In this document: piece after piece, positions 24,893-32,424 of the stretch
Numbering within the stretch: the stretch's first letter is position 1
How the letters are laid out: each line of letters opens with the position of its first letter
Source of the DNA: Bacteroidota bacterium
GTDB lineage: Bacteria > Bacteroidota > Bacteroidia > 2-12-FULL-35-15
Assembly (NCBI GenBank): GCA_023251835.1
Contig: JAHEXZ010000045.1
Span: forward strand, 1 to 43,865
Reading direction: 5' to 3'
Length of the DNA: 43,865 nucleotides
Notes under the pieces: model-generated
Database searches by the model: none
What the model was told of the DNA's origin: nothing
What the model saw: only the letters and a program-made list of their open reading frames with translations
Made by a program: the position numbers and the translations under genes

Positions 24893-25774
24893 TCAGAAAT
24901 GCCACAAGTCGTGTTCAAATTTAAATATATCTTCTTTTACTCTTTCGGCCTCAAACAGAGCGTTTATTCCACTTGTATATTCCGAAATATATCTATCGTA
25001 CACGTTGCTTTCTTTTATTACATAACTTGAGAACATACGTTTCCAAAAGATATCCTCTAAGGTTCTTCTTTCTGCATCATTATGACGCATATATACTTCC
25101 TGATTTGCTAATATTGGTCTTATTTCCGGGAAATATACCCAAAACAATGGTTTATCAGCACCTTGGTCCTCACCTGTTTCTGATACCTTAGGGATTACCA
25201 CTAATAGCCCGATTATACGAACATCAAGAACAGAGCGTTGTTTATCATAAAACCAATCTTCTTTCATCCAATATTTAGAAATTTTTTCTGAATTAATCTC
25301 ATTTTTTACAGGTGCAGAAATAAACTGGCCAGGGTTATTAGGGTCTTCAGTTGTAGCTGAGGAATCCCATTGAACCAATAAGTTTTCTACTTCGCTTTTG
25401 GTAAATTCAATCCGAAATTCATCATCAGTAGAATTAAAACATGAAATTACTCCACTTTTAAGAGCTCCATCTTTTAGTACTTCAAACAAACTCTTTCTAT
25501 CTGCTATAGGTTGAGTAGGATAATATAAAGGGTGATTAATTTTTTCTTTCAGATTAATCACGCGCCATACACGTTTACTCCACATAACATCAGCTTCACG
25601 TAAAGAAGTGTAGGGTATAGGCCGTCTGCTTTGGCTGTTTTCTTTTGTATAAACACCATTGGGGTATTTAGGAGGCTTTATTACCTCTGCTCCACCTGAA
25701 GTTTGTTGCATATAACCGCTAAAAGGGAAATATGCGATGAGAAACAATGCTAAAATAAATTTTAGATTTTTCAT
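24893..25774 (-). CDS. gldN: Gliding motility / T9SS protein GldN (PorN)
   Basis: This protein of about 293 residues has a signal peptide (MKNLKFILALFLIAYFPFSG). The ATG at 25774 is used because the longer frame to 25807 only adds a non-signal stretch. The mature protein matches GldN/PorN throughout, with DVMWSKRVWRVINLKEK, DRKSLFEVLKDGAL, KEDWFYDKQRSVLDVRI, PLFWVYFPEIRP and RHNDAERRTLEDIFWKRMF. GldN interacts with the GldK lipoprotein to form the large periplasmic ring beneath the outer membrane and contacts GldM. It is the last gene of the operon after gldK, gldL and gldM and is followed by a hairpin terminator. Confidence 0.95.
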   Translation of the reverse strand: MKNLKFILALFLIAYFPFSGYMQQTSGGAEVIKPPKYPNGVYTKENSQSRRPIPYTSLREADVMWSKRVWRVINLKEKINHPLYYPTQPIADRKSLFEVLKDGALKSGVISCFNSTDDEFRIEFTKSEVENLLVQWDSSATTEDPNNPGQFISAPVKNEINSEKISKYWMKEDWFYDKQRSVLDVRIIGLLVVIPKVSETGEDQGADKPLFWVYFPEIRPILANQEVYMRHNDAERRTLEDIFWKRMFSSYVIKESNVYDRYISEYTSGINALFEAERVKEDIFKFEHDLWHF

Positions 25775-25871
25775 GGCGCTTTTTTTTAGTGATTTAGTTA
25801 GTAACATATTTACAACTCATATTAATGTTTCATTTTAAGAAACATCTTAAACAAATTTTTATTCTCAAAAG

Positions 25872-27482
25872 TTATTTTATTTTAATATTACAACCTACAA
25901 TTTTCCTATCACCGTCAGGTCCCTGCACATGCACATTCTCAATTAATATTTTGGAACCTTTTTTTGATTTAGAGATAAGTGCCTTCATGCCTGATGTAGC
26001 AGAGGCTCCTCTTGCTGTTTCTTCCTGAAACAATCCATTAATGTTCATTGACACTGTCCACTGAGTAACCGGAAACTTTAAGTCGAATACAAAGTCAGAT
26101 AAGTCAGCAATACAGCCCCCGGCTGCTTCTATTTCTCCTTTTGTAACAGAGCCGTCACCTGTAACTCCGGCAAACTTAGCAACAGGACTAGGAACCCTTC
26201 TGATACGGAACTTTTGTCCGGGACCCATTGATTTGGTTGTATTTGTTTTTGGGTCTTTTATGGCAACATTAACTGTACACTCTGTTCCACCTGTAACAGT
26301 TACTTCATAGTGTCCCTGACCTTTATTATCTATTCTACCATTTCCGGCTAAAGTTGCAACAACATTTGTTGGTGCGGCACCTGCAACCGAAATATCTACA
26401 GGATTTTGAACACCAATATAAAATACGTTCATTTTTGTTGGCGATACAGCAAACGATGGTTTAGCAACCATATAATTTGATTCAAAAGGATAAGATTTTA
26501 CACTACCATCCGGTGCTGTTACATTTACTAATCCGCTCCATGTTTGTAAGCCTTCAGATGATGGTCTGACTTTATATTTACCTAAGCCATTCTCAACGGG
26601 AATAACTATTGGAGTTCCTTTAATAGTCTTTGCCGCAGTATCAACCGAGCCAACTAAGATTTCAGGATTTTTGGTGGTACTATAAGCTGCCACAAATATA
26701 TCAGCCGAATATTCTTCTCCTAAAACAATATAGCTGGTAGGAGCAACAACGCGTGCAGTAATCATGTCAAATTTAAAGTCACCAGCATCAATGGCCCTTA
26801 GCAGTAAAGTAACAATATCGCTTTCAGCATTTTTTATTTCATTTTTTACCCCTGCAAGAAGACACATACAAGCAGCCATGGTAGTATGATCAAAATTAGA
26901 AACTTCCCAAGGCACTGTTTTCTCAGCATGATGGTCAAATACATCTTTTGTATTTAAAGATATTTTAAATCCTGCTTTATCTTTCTCAGGAACCATAGAA
27001 AGTACCAGTTCTCTATATTCGGCAATTCTCTTTTTTATTTCAACACCTTTTCCTGTTGGCTTGGATGCTTCAGGCCCAATCAAATAATTAGTTGGAATAT
27101 CATAATTATCATTTGATGTACCATTTTTTAACTGAAAAGTATCTGCTACCTCCTTAGTAAGTTCGGGTTGAGCTTGCCTATACAATTCAGATTTTGCTTC
27201 ATCTATAAATTCACATAATTTTTTAGCTTCTTCTCTTACTTTAAATGCTTTATCTGCCCAAGGTTGAGTTTTTAGTTTGTTTTCGGCTAGTCCCTTCTCA
27301 AATTTGGCATACAAAACGTCATTTTTTTCATCAAAATTTTTATTTGTGTTGTTTAATCCGTGTTCAACAGTAATAAAAGCGAGAAGAACATCTTTGGATA
27401 TATTCATTGCCAATAGTGCCGTTAGTACCAAATACATCATACCAATCATCTTTTGCCTACCGGTTTCTTTTCCTCCTGACAT
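25872..27482 (-). CDS. gldM: Gliding motility / T9SS motor protein GldM (PorM)
   Basis: This 536-residue protein has a short cytoplasmic N-terminus (MSGGKETGRQKMIGMM), one transmembrane helix (MYLVLTALLAMNISKDVLLAFI, ~15-37) and a long periplasmic part of four domains. GldM pairs with GldL to form the inner-membrane motor that uses the proton gradient, and its periplasmic domains reach up to the GldK/GldN ring. PSFAVSPTKMNVFYIGVQNPV and KFRIRRVPSPVAKFAG are conserved C-terminal domain blocks. Length is typical of the family. It starts 91 bases after gldL and lies 97 bases before gldN. Confidence 0.96.
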   Translation of the reverse strand: MSGGKETGRQKMIGMMYLVLTALLAMNISKDVLLAFITVEHGLNNTNKNFDEKNDVLYAKFEKGLAENKLKTQPWADKAFKVREEAKKLCEFIDEAKSELYRQAQPELTKEVADTFQLKNGTSNDNYDIPTNYLIGPEASKPTGKGVEIKKRIAEYRELVLSMVPEKDKAGFKISLNTKDVFDHHAEKTVPWEVSNFDHTTMAACMCLLAGVKNEIKNAESDIVTLLLRAIDAGDFKFDMITARVVAPTSYIVLGEEYSADIFVAAYSTTKNPEILVGSVDTAAKTIKGTPIVIPVENGLGKYKVRPSSEGLQTWSGLVNVTAPDGSVKSYPFESNYMVAKPSFAVSPTKMNVFYIGVQNPVDISVAGAAPTNVVATLAGNGRIDNKGQGHYEVTVTGGTECTVNVAIKDPKTNTTKSMGPGQKFRIRRVPSPVAKFAGVTGDGSVTKGEIEAAGGCIADLSDFVFDLKFPVTQWTVSMNINGLFQEETARGASATSGMKALISKSKKGSKILIENVHVQGPDGDRKIVGCNIKIK

Positions 27483-27573
27483 ATTCTATTTTTTCTTTGT
27501 TTTAAATGTATTTATGTAATATGATTTTTTAATTTACCCTGAGTTGAAGAAAACTATTCCTCTGCCAAAATTC

Positions 27574-28470
27574 TTATCTTTTCATTGCGTTCAACATATT
27601 ACCATATACTGTGTTGAGAGCTTCAAGATTGGTCGATAACTGTGCTATTTGTTCTTTATACTTTCTTGTATCTTCAACAGAGTCGTTTAGATTTTTTAAT
27701 AAATCTTCCAGTCCGCCCTGAAAATGAGAGGTAGTTTTTATGTGGCTGTTAGAACTTTGTAGCTGTAATTCATAAGAAGCATTTAATGCAGATAAATTCT
27801 TTGCTACTTTTTGAAGTTCCTCTGTGAATGAATTTTGAGAATCATCATTTGCAAGGGCTTCAATAGCTGTGGTTGCTTTGCTATATGATTGCGAAAGTCT
27901 TTGAGTAGAAGTCTGCATAGTATCTTTCGCCTGATCGTAAGAATCAGCAAGTTCTTCAATTTTATCTTTTGCTTTATCATAGGAGCCTGAAAGGCTGCCA
28001 ACAGATGAAGCGGCACTTTTCATTGTGTTTGCAAATTCATTTGATGCAGCACCGGCATCAGCAATATCCGTTAGTTTAGCTGCCTGGTCACCAAGATGTT
28101 TCAGGTTATTTCCAAGACTTTCAATTAGTTCTGGTTCTAATTTAGCTTCTTCGAGCATATTATCTAATTGTTCAGTTAATGAACCTTTATCTTCTTCTAT
28201 TAAATTTTCTGTGAGCGCGTGACCTTCTTCACCATGCATACCTGCTAATTCCGGGTATACTAATGACCAATCAACCTCTTCGTGAGGCGGTTCAAAAGCT
28301 GAGAAAAAGAAGATAACAGCTTCTACGGATAATCCACAAACAAGCATTAGCCCTGCACCAGGCCAGTGCTGAATTTTAAACATAGCACCAACAATTACCA
28401 CTGCTGCGCCAATCCCATAGAGTTTGGCCATGAAATTTTTCCATCCTTTACTTCCAATAAAACCAGCCAT
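27574..28470 (-). CDS. gldL: Gliding motility / T9SS motor protein GldL (PorL)
   Basis: This 298-residue inner-membrane protein has two N-terminal helices (AKLYGIGAAVVIVGAMFKI and AGLMLVCGLSVEAVIFFFS) separated by the conserved QHWPGA turn. Glu50 in the second helix corresponds to the acidic residue thought to be needed for proton flow. The rest, from ~80 to 298, is a long cytoplasmic coiled coil rich in Ala, Gln, Ser and Lys, longer than in short GldL versions and more like PorL. GldL forms a pentamer around two GldM helices. It lies between gldK and gldM in the operon. Confidence 0.95.
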   Translation of the reverse strand: MAGFIGSKGWKNFMAKLYGIGAAVVIVGAMFKIQHWPGAGLMLVCGLSVEAVIFFFSAFEPPHEEVDWSLVYPELAGMHGEEGHALTENLIEEDKGSLTEQLDNMLEEAKLEPELIESLGNNLKHLGDQAAKLTDIADAGAASNEFANTMKSAASSVGSLSGSYDKAKDKIEELADSYDQAKDTMQTSTQRLSQSYSKATTAIEALANDDSQNSFTEELQKVAKNLSALNASYELQLQSSNSHIKTTSHFQGGLEDLLKNLNDSVEDTRKYKEQIAQLSTNLEALNTVYGNMLNAMKR

Positions 28471-28528
28471 AATTTTAATTTTTTAAAATGTTAATAAAAT
28501 AGTTATTTTGAGATTTAAGATTTTGCAA

Positions 28529-29968
28529 TTAAAGATCATCACCTTTTGCGCGGCCAAGATAAGTTTGTACACAACGGAAACCAATGTAGCATTTTGCAGT
28601 ATCCTGGTATTCGTATGTTCTTGTATTGGTTTGCAGGTAATAACCTACATCTTTCCAGGATCCACCTCTAATGACTTTGCGTTTGAAGACATTAGCTTCA
28701 TTATCCTGGGCTTCATATACGTAGTCAGGGTTTAAATCATGAGAGAAGTCGTAAGCAGACTCATCAAATGCATTGCTTGTCCATTCTGCCACATTACCAG
28801 CCATACAATATAATCCATAATCATTTGGATTATATGAAATAGCTTTTACAGTATGGAAACCACCATCATCAATATAACTACCGCGCATTGGTTTAAAGTT
28901 ACCTAAGAAACAGCCTAATGCGTTTCTGATATATGCACCTCCCCAAGGGTAAGGACTCAGGGCATTACCACCTCTTGCAGCGTATTCCCATTCTGATTCT
29001 GTAGGCAGGCGAAAATCATTAACATAAGCCTGGCCATTGCCTTGCAACCAGTTGTTAAATAATTGTGTTCTCCAAATACAGAATGCCCTTGCCTGTTTCC
29101 ATGTAACACCTACTACGGGGTAGTCATCATAAGCCGGATGCCAAAAATACATATTAGTCATTGGTTCATTGAACGAATAAGTGAAATCATGAACCCAGGC
29201 TAATGTATCAGGATATACGTTTACTATATCTTTTACTATAAAAACACTTCTGTCCTTATCGGTTCTTTCGCGAGTACTATATTTTCCTCTACCATCGGAG
29301 ATTTCATCTTTTACGTCATATTGTCCCAACGTTTTATTATCACCAACACTGGTAGATTGGTAGCCATTTATAAAATTCTGTCCTGTCTTTTCATCCGGAG
29401 AGTTTGCTGGTTTAAAGCGGTTGGTTTTAGCTGCAGCTAAACGAAGGTTTATCCAGTAATATTCAAAGTTTAACTTTCTGGTATCAATTTGTCTGCGTCT
29501 GTAAAAGCGTTCTTCAGGTGGCAGATACATAAACTCTAACACCTCTCTTACGTCTTGTTCATCATACTTTATTTTTTCATCCCAGTTGATCAGCGGTGGT
29601 TCAAGAGGTTGATCATAGGCATCAGTTTCAATACCATGTTCAGCAACTCCGCTTTCAAATAAAGCATGGTGAGCAATAGAATCCTGAACGTACTGTACAA
29701 ATTGGCGGTATTCATTATTGGTTATCTCTGTTTGGTCAATATAAAACGCCTGAACAGAAACTGTTTTTGCTCTTGTGGTATGTGCATAAGGGGCATCTTC
29801 ATCACTAGTTCCCATATTATAGCTGCCCATAGGGATATGTAACATACCGAAGGGATCAATATCATACCATTCAGGACGTCCCTGAACGCCTACTAATTCT
29901 CCAGTACTTGTTTTACAGCCTGTAGCGGCTATAATAACTATGGAACTTAATAAGATGGCCTTTTTCAT
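28529..29968 (-). CDS. gldK: Gliding motility / T9SS lipoprotein GldK (PorK)
   Basis: This lipoprotein of about 479 residues has a signal sequence and lipobox (MKKAILLSSIVIIAATGCKT); the ATG at 29968 is chosen because it places the lipobox Cys at residue 18. The longer frame to 29992 adds eight residues before it. The mature protein has the formylglycine-generating-enzyme/sulfatase-modifying-factor fold, with IPMGSYNMGTSDEDAPYAHT, FYIDQTEITNNEYRQF, PTESEWEYAARGG and the C-terminal GGSWKDVGYYLQTNTR and YIGFRCVQTY. In GldK this fold is structural: the protein is an outer-membrane-anchored ring subunit that binds GldN. It follows porP/sprF on the same strand. Confidence 0.96.
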   Translation of the reverse strand: MKKAILLSSIVIIAATGCKTSTGELVGVQGRPEWYDIDPFGMLHIPMGSYNMGTSDEDAPYAHTTRAKTVSVQAFYIDQTEITNNEYRQFVQYVQDSIAHHALFESGVAEHGIETDAYDQPLEPPLINWDEKIKYDEQDVREVLEFMYLPPEERFYRRRQIDTRKLNFEYYWINLRLAAAKTNRFKPANSPDEKTGQNFINGYQSTSVGDNKTLGQYDVKDEISDGRGKYSTRERTDKDRSVFIVKDIVNVYPDTLAWVHDFTYSFNEPMTNMYFWHPAYDDYPVVGVTWKQARAFCIWRTQLFNNWLQGNGQAYVNDFRLPTESEWEYAARGGNALSPYPWGGAYIRNALGCFLGNFKPMRGSYIDDGGFHTVKAISYNPNDYGLYCMAGNVAEWTSNAFDESAYDFSHDLNPDYVYEAQDNEANVFKRKVIRGGSWKDVGYYLQTNTRTYEYQDTAKCYIGFRCVQTYLGRAKGDDL

Positions 29969-30098
29969 GTTTATTATATTTATATTAAACATTCCCTTTT
30001 AGGTTTCAAATTATCATAAAAATTTGACAAATTTGTTTAAAAGGGTTTTAAGTGTGCTTGAACGGTATTTTTAATTAAAAGTTACAAAAAAATTATTT

Positions 30099-31052
30099 TT
30101 ATAAAAACCTCACATTCATGTGACTGGAGGATTTTGTATCGCCTTTTATTTTATAACAGAAACCTAACATGATCTCGTGGGAGCCATTGCTATGGTTTTT
30201 AATTCCAGAAGTTGTTATATCATAAGAGTAACCGAACTTAGCAGTAAGCTTGGGGGTGAAGCTTTTTTCCAACCCAACAATTCCAACCATTGCATCACTT
30301 AAACGATATGAAAAGCCAGCAAATATCATTTTATTCCATTTTGCAATTAAATTTAAGTCCAATTGGGTAGCAGAGGCATCAGATTTTGCTAATACGGATG
30401 GAGTTAAATCAAATTGATTACCCAATTGAAATGTATATCCTGCCATTACGTAATAATGTCTTGCTACTTTATAATTAAAATCATATGAAGCAGCAGCTTT
30501 TTTTAGTTCTTGCTGTGGCAGATGTAATGATGATAAACCAACATATAGTCTGTTAGTTGTATAATAAAGTCCTAAACCAACATCATAAGTTACAGCAGAT
30601 GTTCCTGACCAGGGAATAGCCTGATCATTTCCTGGATTAGCAGTTGTGGTGCCATCAGGAGCAATGAAGTTTCCGGTAAGTGCTTTTTGAATCATTCCAG
30701 CATCTAATCCAATACCTAAAGAACCTGGCCCGAGTGGCAAATGGAATGAATATGCCAATTTTGCTTTTAAGGTTTTATCAAACCCTAATTGATCCTGGTC
30801 AATGGTAAGACCAACACCACCGTAGAGAACTTCGCCAAAATCAACGCTTAATAACCCTGTTTTAGGTGCGCCAGGGAAGGCAGTCCATTGTTGACGGTAT
30901 AATAAAGTACCACAAAGCGCTTTATTCATACCAGCATAAGCGGGATTAACGGCCAAACGGTTAAACATGTTCATACTGAACTGTGCGTCTTGCTGTGCAA
31001 ATGCCACAAGTCCGGTAATCAATAATGTAACAGTAGTAAGTTTTATTTTCAT
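30099..31052 (-). CDS. porP: T9SS outer-membrane protein PorP/SprF family
   Basis: This protein of about 317 residues has a signal peptide (MKIKLTTVTLLITGLVAFAQQ). The ATG at 31052 is used instead of an upstream 31100 start that would hide the signal peptide. The sequence begins QQDAQFSMNMFNRLAVNPAYAG, which is diagnostic of PorP/SprF, and continues with alternating strands of an outer-membrane beta-barrel. PorP is a core T9SS component near the GldK/GldN ring, and some SprF-type copies help secrete specific adhesins. Its position directly before gldK gives the same order as the Porphyromonas porPKLMN cluster, favouring the core function. A promoter lies upstream. Confidence 0.93.
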   Translation of the reverse strand: MKIKLTTVTLLITGLVAFAQQDAQFSMNMFNRLAVNPAYAGMNKALCGTLLYRQQWTAFPGAPKTGLLSVDFGEVLYGGVGLTIDQDQLGFDKTLKAKLAYSFHLPLGPGSLGIGLDAGMIQKALTGNFIAPDGTTTANPGNDQAIPWSGTSAVTYDVGLGLYYTTNRLYVGLSSLHLPQQELKKAAASYDFNYKVARHYYVMAGYTFQLGNQFDLTPSVLAKSDASATQLDLNLIAKWNKMIFAGFSYRLSDAMVGIVGLEKSFTPKLTAKFGYSYDITTSGIKNHSNGSHEIMLGFCYKIKGDTKSSSHMNVRFL

Positions 31053-31109
31053 ACGATATATTGTTATATTAAAACAATCTCTGCAATTTTTTAGGTACAC
31101 TTCAGGTCG

Positions 31110-31140
31110 CTAAGTTAACTATTGTATTTATAAAAACAAA
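31110..31140 (-). promoter_or_regulatory. Probable promoter of the porP-gldKLMN operon
   Basis: On the minus strand TTTG (31140-31137) is followed by a 19-base spacer and TAACTTAG (31117-31110), which differs from TAnnTTTG at one position. It is about 58 bases before the porP ATG, a plausible leader length. Confidence 0.45.
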
Positions 31141-31187
31141 TTTTTTAATTAATTTATTGTTCAAGGTTCAAAAAATAATTTTTTGTA

Positions 31188-32357
31188 TCATCCTAACTTT
31201 TGAAATGTTTGCCACCATTTGTCGGGCATTTCATCATTGCATGCTGTTTTATAGTCATTATAGGAGCAGGGAACCACATGATGCCGTTCATGTTTTATTT
31301 GATGGTTAGGGGGGTATGGAACATCCATCCACCATCGGTCACTTTTATTGCTTTTATAAAAAACGATTTCGTAGTCATGGTCTTTTATAGATACTCTGTA
31401 TTTTGTGTATTTAGATTTGTCAACTATTGGATAGTCCTGTTTTCTATTGTAATAGCCATCAATAAAATACCATATCATTTGAGCAACAAGATGTGCGGTT
31501 TGTTTGCTTGGATCGAATATTTGATTCATTTCATAGAAACCAATTGATGATAATTTATCACTCAAACCAGCATATCTTGTAATTTGGCATGCTTCTTCTC
31601 CGTGAAACCCGTTGGGTGAAGCGTTGCCATTACCAGGAGCATCGCTTTGCCGTATTGCTGAAATATCGAAGCTCATTAGATCTGCATTTCGTACTATTGG
31701 TTCAACTTCTTCTATATTGGCACGTACGTGTCCTAACCGGTGGGCATCAAAATACAATTTGTTCATTAACTCAATTGCATTTTGTTCAACAAAATAAGTT
31801 TGGTAGCCTATGTTGCTGTAATTAAAAAGTATATTGGGTTTGTGTAAAATTATTTTACTAAGATAACTTTGTGAATTCAGTTCTTTTTCACCATCGCCAA
31901 TATCAAAACAAGAATCAACGGTAACAATATTTATTGTTTGTTCGAGACTTGTGTATGCTTTATAGTTACAATAGGTTAAGTCCTGACTACCTCCAATAAT
32001 AATAGGGACAATATTTTTTTTTAGTAATTGGGAAAGAACATCGGTAATTGCAAAATAACTATCTTCAATGGTATTTCCTTTTTTGATATTTCCCAAGTCT
32101 GCAATTTTAGCGTTGTAGTTTCCCTGATATAATTTATACAGGTTTTCTCTAACGTAATCTGCGGAAAGGCCACAACCTTCATTGTTAACAGCCTTTCGGT
32201 CTTCTTCTACTCCAATGATTGCAAGGTTGATATTTTCGAGGTCAGGGAAGTCATTTTCATCAATGTAAGTTCTGATACGCTTTCCGTAGGATGATTCACT
32301 ATAATTATTTACTCCACTAAAATTAGTGATATTGATTGGGGTAAAATATTCTTGCAT
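31188..32357 (-). CDS. Ureohydrolase-fold protein (formimidoylglutamase-like) with lost metal ligands
   Basis: This 389-residue protein has the arginase/ureohydrolase fold but is poor in the residues that bind the two manganese ions. The usual GGDHS reads GGSQD (122-126), DAHxD reads DSCFD (148-152), and SFDxDxxDP reads SFDISAIRQ (229-237). So the first His, the middle His and one late Asp are missing. A C-terminal extension of about 100 residues, rich in Tyr, His and Trp, follows the fold. Databases often name such Bacteroidota proteins formimidoylglutamase, but activity is doubtful here. It lies between topA and porP/gldK on the same strand, a neighbourhood I recall as recurrent in this phylum, so a link to T9SS is possible but unproven. 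Confidence 0.8.
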   Translation of the reverse strand: MQEYFTPINITNFSGVNNYSESSYGKRIRTYIDENDFPDLENINLAIIGVEEDRKAVNNEGCGLSADYVRENLYKLYQGNYNAKIADLGNIKKGNTIEDSYFAITDVLSQLLKKNIVPIIIGGSQDLTYCNYKAYTSLEQTINIVTVDSCFDIGDGEKELNSQSYLSKIILHKPNILFNYSNIGYQTYFVEQNAIELMNKLYFDAHRLGHVRANIEEVEPIVRNADLMSFDISAIRQSDAPGNGNASPNGFHGEEACQITRYAGLSDKLSSIGFYEMNQIFDPSKQTAHLVAQMIWYFIDGYYNRKQDYPIVDKSKYTKYRVSIKDHDYEIVFYKSNKSDRWWMDVPYPPNHQIKHERHHVVPCSYNDYKTACNDEMPDKWWQTFQKLG

Positions 32358-32424
32358 TTAGGTATGAACTTCAGCCAAGCCAAACCCTTTAATAAAGCAG
32401 GGTTTGGTTTGATTTTATATTTTA

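Noticed and set aside
31725-31745. TGGCACGTACGTG as a sigma-54-like site
   Set aside because: Lies within the ureohydrolase-fold coding region, has no GC at the -12 position and is not before a gene.
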